The position numbers were made by a program, and so were the translations under genes. From Rhynchospora pubera (lineage: Eukaryota > Streptophyta > Magnoliopsida > Poales > Cyperaceae): 64,000 nucleotides of DNA. Each line of letters begins with the position of its first letter. The stretch's first letter is position 1. The notes below the pieces were generated by a model. The model was not told where the DNA came from. It searched no databases and was given only the letters and a program-made list of their open reading frames with translations. This document shows positions 48,188 to 58,441 of this stretch, piece after piece. The stretch is from positions 81,237,676 to 81,301,675 of the forward strand of contig CM051460.1 of NCBI GenBank assembly GCA_028095005.1, read 5' to 3'.

Positions 48188-48610
48188 CTTGCCTTTTGTT
48201 TTACAATTTTCTCAGATGTATATCCAACAAAAGTTCATCAACTTTTATGGAACAACACAAGATTCATTCAGTGACAACAAAAGAGAATGTAAGGTATGGT
48301 ACGGCAGCTTTGGTTTTTATGGAGAAAGGGGGAGTGGGGCTAATAGGGACAAGATAAGGTGCAATTTATTAGTTCTAACTTCTAAGAGTCATTGTTCGCA
48401 TGTATACCTTAATCTAGAAATAAAATATATGTCATGGGAATTTATTTAAGATTAAAATAAATCAATAGTGATGGTGATATGCGTTTGATAATGGCCAAGG
48501 ATCGATGAAACTGAACTTCTCACTAAAGAAAAATAAATTAAATTATGTGTAGAATTTTCTAAAAAAAAATGACTACCATGCAAAATAATAACAAATAATA
48601 ATTATAGATT

Positions 48611-48664
48611 TATGATAATAGCAACAACAACAACAACAATAATAATAATAACAACAACAAAATA

Positions 48665-48741
<77 letters not shown>

Positions 48742-48763
48742 TAACAACAACTACTACTACTAT
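48611..48763. repeat. (AAT/AAC)n microsatellite
   Basis: Mixed AAC/AAT triplets enclosing a long pure AAT tract at about 48665-48738. Confidence 0.97.
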
Positions 48764-48778
48764 TATATAAATGGCGGG

Positions 48779-48975
48779 GAATTCAGATCTGGTGCCGCGC
48801 GGCACACCGTGTAGCGCGTCATCCTAGCCGTCTGATCAAGATCCAATGGACAAGGGAGCCCCGTCTATATATGTAACCTAGATTGGTAGGCCTGTAAAAA
48901 ATGAACCGTCCGATCAAGATCAGACGGCTCGTACGCGCGCTACACGCTGTCATGCGCTAGAGCGGATTCGGATCC
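48779..48975. mobile_element. Mutator-type MITE, 197 bp, foldback
   Basis: A perfect 10-bp direct repeat AAATGGCGGG flanks it (48769-48778 and 48976-48985). The inverted arms share GTGTAGCGCG and AGCCGTCTGATC. The target-duplication length fits Mutator-like elements. GC-richer than its surroundings. Confidence 0.75.
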
Positions 48976-49293
48976 AAATGGCGGGTGGCGTAAAATCATA
49001 ATTTGAGGAACAAATTATTCTATCTATGTAGGTTAGTCGTAATTACTTGTCTAGTTTTAAGGTTTAAAATTTTCAACTCTTTTTCTTTGTTTGAGGTGTG
49101 CGAAAAAATATCTAAATTTGGCTTCCTCATTAATATATATACATATCATGCACCTACCGTATATGAAATAACATAGTTCTATGATGATATATAATATTAT
49201 ATATATATATATTTTTTTTTATTATTTGAAGAGATATATATGGCATGTCTTATTAGAAGACCGAAATGAGCCTCGGAAATAAAAACTTAGGAC

Positions 49294-49738
49294 TAGTGAA
49301 AGGCAAAAAGGGTCGGGCTGGATTTCAAAGGATCTGATTTGGCGGGTTTGGTAGAAGGATCGGATCGGATCGGGTTAAGAAAAAGGGTCGAGATGGGAAG
49401 AATTAGACGGATTTATTTTTTAAAACATGAGACCAGCCTTTCTAGGTTATTGATCCTTCTAGTCCTTCTAAAATAATACTAACATTTAAATTTTTTTAAT
49501 AGTTTTTTAATCTCTATCGTCCCATCATGATCAAATAGTCACTAGATTGAAGGACTAGGTAGGATCCGGTCTTTCAACATCCCTCTTTGAAAAAAATTAG
49601 ATCTGATCCTTTCAAAATTTGGCTCTTCTAGACCCTTTTTCGTCGAAAGCCCTTCGAAGAGCCGGTCCGGTCCGAATTTTAAAACGGTCTTCCAAAAGAT
49701 GGGTCAAGCTAAGATAAAAAATTTTTGGACTATCACTA
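49294..49738. mobile_element. hAT-type non-autonomous element, 445 bp
   Basis: A perfect 8-bp target duplication CTTAGGAC (49286-49293, 49739-49746); ends TAGTGAAAGGC and (inverted) TAGTGATAGTC. The interior has GGATCGGATCGG/CCGGTCCGG-type words near the ends. Confidence 0.75.
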
Positions 49739-49846
49739 CTTAGGACCAGTTTTGCCGAATGTTTTTTTTTTAGTAATTAATCTTTCGTCTTTCTTTACTT
49801 TATTTTTATTTTTATTGGGCATTACTGCTTGAGAAGTTGAATTTTA

Positions 49847-50003
49847 GGGGCGTTTGGATCGTTTAGGAATAAGAGGAATAGTTTATTTTTAGGCGAAAAA
49901 TATTGGGAAGTGTATAACTTTGTGAAGAGTTCGAATAGTTAGGAATAAATTTCCACCTAGAAAGAGACTATTTCTCTTATTTCTAAGCGATCCAAACGGT
50001 CTT
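49847..50003. mobile_element. Tourist-like MITE, degenerate right end
   Basis: The left end GGGGCGTTTGGATCG pairs with CGATCCAAACGGTCTT on the right; the interior TATTGGGAAGTGTATAAC is shared with the MITE at 44766. The right boundary is approximate. Confidence 0.65.
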
Positions 50004-50009
50004 GGGAGT

Positions 50010-50886
50010 ATTTCGGAATTTCTTCTAGAATAGAATACCAAACATTTCTGCGTGTGAAAGTGAAGATGGGACCGATGGGGAAATGGCTGAGCACATAAAT
50101 GTTAAATTAGAATAAAATAAAAAAATAAGAATGTTGGAGTAGAAATAAAAAATAAAAGGGGAGGTGCGAGAGTGACATCTCGCCCACTTTTTCTCCATTT
50201 CACATCTGGTACAGTAGTTGTATTTGAATATACTGAATTAGCGATTAGGTTATCATGTTAATGCCTTTTTGTGGTTACACCCTACTGAAATGATTCTTAC
50301 CCACTTTTTTCCCCTGTTTTTTTCCTAAAGTTTATTCTGGCCATTCCTGAGTTTTCGTGCGCAATTATATTTTAAATTACTTTCAGTCAAATAGAAAAAA
50401 AAATTAATAGAGAAGTATGTACTATTCAACAATCAACTGTGTTTTTAGGGATGGTTTAAATAACAAATATTGAAATTTAAAAAGAAAAAGTGTGCATTTT
50501 ACAATAGTCAAGTGCGTATTTCAATAGTTAAGTGTGCATTGTAATTAATTAGCTTGGAAGTTTAACACGTAAACAAGTGCACATCATATAATGAACCGGT
50601 GTACATTTTACAATAGCTTAATTTGTACTTCTCAAAGTGTTCATAAAGATAATCATCTGGCAACTACGAAATTAAAAGATGACGTAATTAACACCGTTAT
50701 CTAATATTTGCTTACGATTGGAAGTATTTTATGTTGTGGACATGGAATTATATGGTAAATAGTTAAATGCCTCGGTGTTTTAAAAACAATATATATTTCT
50801 TATAAATTATTCACTTTCATTTAATTATATGATTTCAATTTTTTTGCTAGTATCTGTTGCTCGGTAATTCGCACATATGGACTTTG
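50010..50886. other. intergenic, no gene seen
   Basis: AT-rich. Repeated GTGCATTTTACAATAG / GTGTACATTTTACAATAG words at 50490-50620 suggest old local duplication. No gene recognised. Confidence 0.4.
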
Positions 50887-51075
50887 GGCTCCGTTTGGAT
50901 GGCTTCTTCCCGGAATAAGAAATAAGAAATAACCACTTTTTACCAATAAATTTATTTCTAACCATCCAAACTCTTCATAAAAGTTACACACTTCCCAATA
51001 AATTTACCTCTTCTCAATAATTTTTTTTCCTTCTTCCTTCTTCCTACCTTATTCTCAACGCATCCAAACGGAGCC
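50887..51075. mobile_element. Tourist-like MITE, 189 bp
   Basis: Terminal inverted repeats GGCTCCGTTTGGATG, target duplication TTG on both sides. It matches 32953-33141 along its length with scattered substitutions. Confidence 0.9.
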
Positions 51076-51078
51076 TTG

Positions 51079-52187
51079 AATATGACATGTACACTGTGTC
51101 CACGCGCTGGTCATCAGATTACTATGGTCTTTTCTATAGTATCAGCTTTAGATCCTATATATTGTAAGTCCAAACTGCTAAAACTAAAATTTTGATGTCC
51201 AACTGGGTTACATTGGTTCTAGGCTTCTAGCCCAATATCTGATAGGTTTGATGATTCAATACTTTGTATTTCCTCCTTAAATTGATGTTTTAAATTATAG
51301 AAAAACAACAATGAAAGAGAGAAAAAAAATAGGAAAAAAATTTAGGAGAGATTAAAAGAAAATTATGAAAATTGGTAGGGCAAATACGAAACTGCAATTC
51401 TAAGAAAAGCCATTGGATGAACAGTAGAGTATCCCCATAATTGTCACTTTTGGCTAAGATGGTAGAGGAGAGGGGTATCTTAATTCCTTGTTCTTTCTTA
51501 AATCAGCTTACTGTAGTATTTTATAAAGTCAAGAAGGTTGTGCTCCTCACATCTACCTATCATGTGTTCCGTGGTTGATATATTAATATTCTCATGTGCT
51601 AGCCAGTTATTTTGTTTAATTTACCTTATATGTTAAATGTACCCAACTTTAGTTTTTTGTTTTCTTATAAAAAGATGCGTAATATATTTTTGGGATTCTT
51701 TTTTTTTTCATTGTTCTTGTACATATATCATTAAGCACAAGCAAAATAAAAAATTGAGAATCATTTGATTATCTTGGCGATCAATTATAATATGCATAAT
51801 TAAAAATAAGTCGGGTGGCTTAGACCCCCAATTTATTTAAAAATATATATATATAATATGCATAATTTTTTCAAATGTTATTATCTTCAGTTTGCCAGAT
51901 TTATTATTAAAAATAACAAATCAACAGAATAATCTTTCTCAATAGTTGATTCCGAATGGTTATAATCTTTCACAACAATAATTACATCAACAAGAACACA
52001 ATTAATACTAATGATGAAAACAGGAATTAGTCATGCACTATAATCAAAAAATTAAAACGTAGCAATTGCATCATTATCTTAAAGTAATGTTACATCGTTG
52101 TATCATGTATAATGTGCAGCATGGATATTTGGATATATGATGGAGTTCCGAAGAATTTTCTCTATTAGCTGATTAGAAATAATGTTA
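51079..52187. other. intergenic, no gene seen
   Basis: AT-rich, without recognisable gene or repeat ends. Confidence 0.4.
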
Positions 52188-52394
52188 GAATAAGCCTTAT
52201 TCCGAATAAGGCTTATTCGGGATGAAACCAAACACGTCCGGAATAAGCCTTATTCCGAATAAGGGCTTATTCAAGGTCTTATTCTAATTCCATCTATATG
52301 GTGGAATTAGAATAAGACCTTATTCGGAATAAGGCTTATTCCGGACGCGTTTGGTTTCATCCCGAATAAGTCTTATTCGGAATAAAGCTTATTC
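52188..52394. repeat. Long near-perfect inverted repeat (foldback MITE)
   Basis: Two arms of about 95-105 bp made of GAATAAGCCTTATTCCG-type words mirror each other around CCATCTATATGG at about 52290-52301, with one small insertion. An RNA copy would form a long hairpin. Target duplication not certain; the AATAAG/CTTATT composition suggests a Tourist-like origin. Confidence 0.85.
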
Positions 52395-52759
52395 AATAAT
52401 GATACCAAACACACCCAAAGAATACGTTATGATACCTTCTATTTTCCATTATTTTTAAAGCTAAATCAAGACTAGTCTTGCTGGCCTCTCAGACAAAAGC
52501 ACCAAAAATAGTGGATATTGATTATTAGTGACATGCTACTCCTTGAACGCGTTTTGGTTACAATTGATAATGTGATATTTTCATATAAAATAATAACATT
52601 TAGACTTAATATATTCGAAGCCTCACCAAGATTATTTGTTCTTTATCACTCGAAACCCACATATTGCACACACTTTTTTTATAGATTATAATATATTTGA
52701 AGTGGAAGACCAACACGCAGAACCTACCAACCGTAAACAATTCTAAATTCTTTTTTATT
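52395..52759. other. intergenic, no gene seen
   Basis: AT-rich spacer between the foldback repeat and the next MITE. Confidence 0.4.
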
Positions 52760-52916
52760 GGGTGCGTTTGGATGAGAGAAGAAGAAGAGGAAGAAGGAAG
52801 ATGGGAAGAAAAAAAATTATAAACAATCCAAACTCTTTACAAAGTTACACACTTCCCAATACTTCTTCTCACTTTTTCCCTTCTTCCCTTCTTCCCACAC
52901 CTATCCAAACGCACCC
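52760..52916. mobile_element. Tourist-like MITE, 157 bp
   Basis: Terminal inverted repeats GGGTGCGTTTGGAT, target duplication ATT on both sides; purine-rich and pyrimidine-rich arms. Confidence 0.9.
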
Positions 52917-52919
52917 ATT

Positions 52920-54073
52920 AGTAGCAAGTTTTGACCGCAATTTATTATTAAAACGACAATTTTATTTTGCGTATTTCTAGAACAAGATTGCAAGTAAATG
53001 GCATCATGAATTCATCATCATGTATGTTTGTTTCCTAAAAATATAAACAGGATTTACTTTTGACTGGTTCGAGATGTGCCGACAAGATTCACTAGTAGTG
53101 CTTTTCCATTGTTGTTTAATTTAGGTATAAAATATATTTGTAGGCACAATTTTTTTTAGATATATTTGTAGGCACAAATTTATCACGCTAGATTTTGTAT
53201 CTGCGTTCTGCAACCTTTAACCTGTCATAATTATTTTAATTGGTTTCCAAGGTTCTCCATCTACAAACCACTTAATCAGTTTAAAGATTTCTCTAGGACG
53301 ATGGATCTTGGATAATGCGTAAATTATACCGAAAAAATTATAAAAATATTATTAAAATTTCGATTTTATTACTAATTTAATCTGAATTTTAACAACAGGT
53401 TCACAATATCGTGTTTTGAAAAAATCGATACTGATAAATTTTAACGATAGCTATTACGCCTTTTTAATTATTTTAATGTTTTTAAATAAATTTTAATTTA
53501 TTTTATTAATGAAAAATGTAATATATATTTGTTTTAATGCATTTTATTTTTATTTTGTTACTTTGTATTTCTCAGATATAGTTTCATTATTTCATTAAAA
53601 ATTAGTTATTTATTAATATAAATAATTTATAAAAATAAGATAGTCATTTTGTATTTCCTCCAATCAGTATAGTTTTTATTTTTTTAATGTATTTATTTTT
53701 GAAAATAAAATATACAATTATTTTTGAAATTGATATCACAGAGATATTACATACCACATATATATCATAGAAAATGAAAAAAATTAGAAATAATTACAGA
53801 AAAATCACTCAAAACGTATTTTTGAACGTTAGAACTTCAAACGTGCATAACTTTTGATAGAAATATCCGTTTGGGGCGATTGACCCCGATCCAGAAAGAA
53901 CTTTTGAATTGTGATATTATTTATATTATTCGGATTATTCGAATAATATTTCAAAAATTTCTGAATATTTTAAATTTTTAATATTATTTATTATTTTTTG
54001 GGTAAATTATAAAAGGACTGTATAAAGGCCTTCAAAATTTCGGCCCAAATAAAATATGTAATGCACTAGCAAC
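52920..54073. other. intergenic, no gene seen
   Basis: Very AT-rich. The stretch 53.8-53.95 kb (AACTTTTGATAGAAATATCC, then GGGGCGATTGACCCCG) looks like retroelement-derived sequence, but ends are not defined. Confidence 0.35.
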
Positions 54074-54334
54074 TAGGGGTGAAAACGGTCACCGTTTCGA
54101 CTGTCCTTTCGTTTCGTACGAAATGATTAAAGATTTTTGTTGCGTTTTAAAAACGAAACGGTTAACGAAAGCTTGAAATAGTTTCGTCCATGTGTATTTT
54201 CGTGGTATTTTTGTGATTTCGACCGTTTCGTTTTGAACCGGTTAACGCAAATGGTAGTCAATTTCGTTCTCAAAACGCAACGGTCAACGAAACCGACCAT
54301 TTTCGTGGTAGTTTTGAACGTTATGCAGCTATAC
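54074..54334. mobile_element. Ac-like hAT MITE (left end clear)
   Basis: Starts TAGGGGTGAAAACGGTC, very close to the Ac-family terminus as I recall it (AGGGATGAAAACGGTC). The interior has many CGTTTCG/CGAAACG and AACGGT words. The right end (TTTTGAACG) is degenerate; ACTAGC occurs on both sides but no full 8-bp duplication is seen. Confidence 0.55.
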
Positions 54335-54810
54335 TAGCCGAAAATATACACTCAATGATTCAAACCAGACATTAATCAAAGATTCAAAACCCAACAGAAT
54401 TTTTTATATTTAAAAGCGATGCTTAGCAGAGTAATACGTGTCGTTTATTGGGCCCTTGATCAAATTATTTGCATAAACAAAAAAACAAAAGACACTTTCC
54501 TATCGACTCAGCGAACAAACCATTAGTAATAATACAGATATACTTCAACGTGATAGAAATTCGAAATTTAAAGGATCAGGATTCGAACTAGGGGAAAAAA
54601 AATGGATCGAGAAGTGATATTTTGGACAGCAGGGAAAGGAAAGAAAATGTATGGAACCATGCCTAGCTAAACTATAGTATAGTGAAAAGATTTAGTATTT
54701 TCATTACAAAATATATAACAGCCTACAATTAGATAAAGAAAACTATAGTAGAGTGCTCACTGAAACTTTACATCTAAACCTCAATGCAGATGTCACAGAT
54801 TTTCCAAATG

Positions 54811-54914
54811 TGTGAGGTTAAATGGCAGGGCAATTCTCCTTTGGCAAGATCAATAGCCAAAGCTTGCATCCTTCCTGCCAGAGGAGAAATGCACTGTTAT
54901 TCTCATACCTCACA
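54811..54914 (-). ncRNA. MIR399: miR399 precursor hairpin E
   Basis: On the minus strand the 3' arm (54826-54846) reads UGCCAAAGGAGAAUUGCC + CUG, identical to hairpin D. The 5' arm GUGCAUUUCUCCUCUGGCAG pairs with it, and the stem base TGTGAGGT/ACCTCACA is perfect. The sequence upstream of the star (AATAACAGTGCA) is shared with hairpin D. Confidence 0.93.
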
Positions 54915-54976
54915 AACATTATGCATTTCATCCATGCAGTGCTACTTGTTGAAGTTGTTACTCACAGTTACCCTCA

Positions 54977-55016
54977 TTTTATAGTAAACAGAGATGGTTT
55001 CTAAGTTTGGATATAC
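54977..55016 (-). promoter_or_regulatory. Putative promoter of miR399 hairpin E
   Basis: Minus-strand TATAAAA at 54977-54983, 63 bp before the hairpin, and P1BS GTATATCC (minus-strand reading) at 55009-55016, the same octamer as upstream of hairpin D. Confidence 0.7.
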
Positions 55017-56093
55017 TGAAGCACATGCTGGGTAGCAACGACTATTCCTTGAGGAATTTTATTCCACAATTGCATGGTCCCTTTTCTCTGTCATTGTCTC
55101 CTTTTCTTGTGGATGAGAGAATGTTTTTTCTCTGAATATAATATCTTCGTAAAGTAAATTTACTTTCACATTCATCGAGCAATCTATAGGACTTTGTCAT
55201 TCGAAGTAAATTAATTATTCCATGCCTTAGAAAGATAGTGATATCTTAATCTGTGCTGACCAACTTCTATTGGATTGTTTAGGTTGATTTCCCAAAAATC
55301 AATTCAGACAAATATATTAATTGAATCAAATATATTTGATTGAAAACATTAATTTTGTCTTGCATTTGGGATTTTGGATCATAGAATCCTGTGCAGCTGT
55401 GCTTGATTAATACCCACACTATCTTATCAGTTGCGAACTAATTAAAGCTTATAAAGACTTTCTTACTTTAATTATCAGCTAGTCGATGCATTGAGAAATA
55501 GTGCAATTATAAACTTTTGTTTTTTGGTAGCAAAAGCCGTTAGGGACAAGAGTACAATTATAAAGTTTAATTTATAATAGTTGATGTCAAACCCTTTTCT
55601 TTTGAAATATGACTATTGGAACAAGACTATAATTATAAGTCTATTCCAAAAGGGTAAGTACCAAATAAATTTTGATCCCTTTAACATGATCAGGGATATG
55701 AGGTACATTCCCCTGGATCTTCCAAATTTTATTCCTACTTCGATTTTGTTGTCTGGGGCATCAAGATCTAGTAGGTTCCTTCCATTCAAGAGTGATAACT
55801 GAAATTTGATGCTTTGGTGTGGAAATGACAGGATGGTGTCAAGGTCTATATACTTTTATCTTTTGATAAAATAATTAATAATATTGAACAAAAGATTATA
55901 TAAATGCTATATCTAGTATGGACCAGTGATAATGTATACTTAAAATATTAAGAAGACCAGTGGCATAAAATTATTTGGATTATTTATCAATACAATAGGA
56001 TACAAAACTTTTAAGATATACTTTTGTTAGTTAGGCTCAACACTGTGTTTGTGCACATTGCCACATTCAACTAAGGTATTTTTTGACGTATAT
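55017..56093. other. Intergenic between divergent miR399 units E and F
   Basis: About 1.1 kb, AT-rich, short ORFs only; no gene recognised. Confidence 0.4.
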
Positions 56094-56280
56094 GGATATG
56101 CTAAGTTACAAAGGAATAAAAATAACATATCCCATTAAAGTTATACTCTATGCCAGGACCACGAGCAAAATGTGGGCGACTACTATATGCTGCTTATTTT
56201 GGAATATTTGGTGCATCAAGTAGGCATTTTGTACGTCTAGAGATGGCACGAAATTAAGTTCATTGTGACTTCTATAAATA
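56094..56280 (+). promoter_or_regulatory. Putative promoter of miR399 hairpin F
   Basis: P1BS GGATATGC at 56094-56101; TATA box TATAAATA at 56273-56280, 72 bp before the hairpin. Confidence 0.65.
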
Positions 56281-56351
56281 AGTAAAATTAAAATCAATCA
56301 TCTATCGATCGAGCCAAATTGTTAATTTTTGGGAGCTCTAAGATGGTAGCA

Positions 56352-56486
56352 TGCAAGAAATGCATTACCGGGCGAGATCTCCTCTGGCAGAGACTATTAC
56401 ACAATGCATGGATGAACCCGCTAGTTTGTGCATTTGTTCAATAAAGTCACTGCCAAAGGAGATTTGCCCAGCAATGCTTCTTTGCA
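56352..56486 (+). ncRNA. MIR399: miR399 precursor hairpin F
   Basis: The 3' arm at 56451-56471 reads UGCCAAAGGAGAUUUGCC + CAG, a known miR399 form. The 5' arm GGGCGAGAUCUCCUCUGGCA pairs with it. The stem extends through TGCAAGAAATGCAT / ATGCTTCTTTGCA. The 5'-arm surroundings (TGCATTACCGGGC) are shared with hairpin B on the opposite strand. Confidence 0.92.
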
Positions 56487-56514
56487 ATATGGTGTTTCTA
56501 TGAGAGAAGCATGG

Positions 56515-56843
56515 CAGCGCTGTCAAACGTTCATAACGGACATCGAATATTTCTATTTCGTTTTCGTTCCGTTCTAGTCAACGAAATAGAAAAGTGTTTC
56601 GTTTCTGTTCCATTTCATTAAACGAAATTGAAAACTGTTTCGTTTTCTGTTTTGTCCTTCATTTACCATTAATTTCAGCCCATTTTCGTATTCTGTTTTG
56701 TTCCGTTCCAGTAACGTTCATAAATTTAGGTTATGTTTTTGTTCTGTTTTTTAGAAACAAAACTCATTTTCTCTACCGTTTTTTTTGGTTTTCAGACGAA
56801 ACGGAACAAAAACGTACGAAACGGCATCTGTTTGACAGCGCTG
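56515..56843. mobile_element. hAT-type MITE with CGTTTCG/AACGAAA repeats
   Basis: 14-bp perfect terminal inverted repeats CAGCGCTGTCAAAC at 56515 and, inverted, ending at 56843; the interior is made of TTTCGTTTTCGTTCC-type words in both orientations. No 8-bp target duplication is visible, so one flank may have changed. Confidence 0.7.
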
Positions 56844-58330
56844 GAGTCGAAATATAGTTTTGTTGAAGAGGACATATGTGTCGTGTCAATATTTGAAAAC
56901 TATGCTCCCCACAATGACACTCGTGCAGGAGAGACCAAAATACAGAAAATGAGATAATGTTGCCACATACGTACAACGTCGAATTCTAATGCAAGAGCAA
57001 AATCGCTTAGGTGAAAAAAAAAAAATGAATCAAGTGAATCGACCTTCAAAGTTTAAACTTTTAAATCCGCCCAGTTCATTTAACTTACAGACGAAGGGTT
57101 TTCATAAATCGAAATTAAAATAAGAGAGAGAGAGGGCACTGATTGGCTGAGACTGACAGGCCCAACGTTCACTTCGCTTCCCAAGTTCCCATTGGTTGAG
57201 GCTCGAAGCTGGGTCCTTGTTTTCAACTCGTGAGGTTCAATTTGATTTAGTTTCGATTTTTCAAATTGGAGCTACGTGACTAGTGACGGCTGAATCTATT
57301 TATCAAAAAAGTTTTGGATTCAGCTTAATTGTTTATTAGATTTTGAAATTTGAGCTGAAGAATTAAATAGCTAATGCACGTCAAAGAAAAATAAATAAAG
57401 AGGTCTCCAATTGTAGTTCGATCAAATCAAATAGCGTGCATCTTTGAGATTCATTTTAAATTTTAAAATAACCAATTTAAAAATAAATCTAACAATCTAA
57501 ATTTATTTTCCTATTTTTCATATTTATAATTCCATTAATTATCCGTTACCTATTTAATCTGCTTTTTCTTGCGCTTCTCATTGCTTTGTTTCCCCATTGA
57601 TTGAGAAGCTGAATCAAATTTTCTAAGTTTTCAACGTTTAAAATAGTTTTAATAGTTTTCGAATCTCATATTAATTGTTTTATTTATGTAGTTTTAAATC
57701 TCTTATAGTTTTCAATGTCATATTACTTCCCATTTATGTAGTTTTCAAATCTCATATTGATTTCTATATATCTTCTACATTGTTTGAGATTTTTCAATAG
57801 TTTATTTTTATGAAATTGCATGTGCATTATGGCAAATACAATAATACCAAAAATTTCCAATAAGATCGCATACCATTTTATAAATATATTTCATGAATTT
57901 CATTACTTCACCAAAAAAAACCCCAAAATAATTTATAATCAACCGCAATCACCAGAAATTAAAATGATCGCGCAAGGCATGATATATATATTATCGCTAA
58001 GTTCTTATATCATGTAAGATATTTTTAAAAAATATAGTAAAATAAATAAACATATATACTATTCCGTTTTTTAAAACTATTTTGGGCAGCAAATAGTAAG
58101 AACCCAATGCGTGTTAGTCTTTTTTTTTTTATGTAATAACCCAATGCGTGTTTGTCAATATATAAGATATTGAATTGTATTTACTAATTACTATTAGTCA
58201 TTTCCAAAAAGACGGTCCGGCTCCTCATGCGAAGAGTTCCTAAAGGAACAGCTGCAATTTGACCGTTTGTTTTCTCAGGAGTGGGAACTGAATCGTCAAT
58301 AACATTAATTGCATCACACCATCCCCTTCA
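56844..58330. other. intergenic, no gene seen
   Basis: AT-rich, with a short AG-repeat near 57125. It leads into the DUF674 gene promoter. Confidence 0.4.
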
Positions 58331-58333
58331 AAA

Positions 58334-58351
58334 TATAAAAGAAGCATATGC
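58334..58351 (+). promoter_or_regulatory. TATA box of the DUF674 gene, with an overlapping-region P1BS match
   Basis: TATAAAA at 58334-58340, about 100 bp before the chosen ATG. GCATATGC at 58344-58351 matches GNATATNC, but its position downstream of the TATA box makes a regulatory role doubtful. Confidence 0.5.
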
Positions 58352-58441
58352 ACATGAGCACATCCCATATTTTCACTCATCAGTCATCAATTACATATCA
58401 CTGCTAAGTATACCCAAAATTAGATGCCAAATCTGGAGACC

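Noticed and set aside
48602..48805. ORF rich in Ile on the minus strand.
   Set aside because: It is the translation of the AAT microsatellite.
48784..48812. GAATTC, AGATCT and a CTGGTGCCGCGCGGCA stretch resemble an expression-vector cloning and thrombin-site region.
   Set aside because: It lies inside a foldback element with its own 10-bp target duplication and a matching inverted arm. No further vector sequence surrounds it, so the likeness is chance.
58344..58351. GCATATGC near the DUF674 start as evidence of phosphate control.
   Set aside because: It is downstream of the TATA box and a single match; not enough for a claim.
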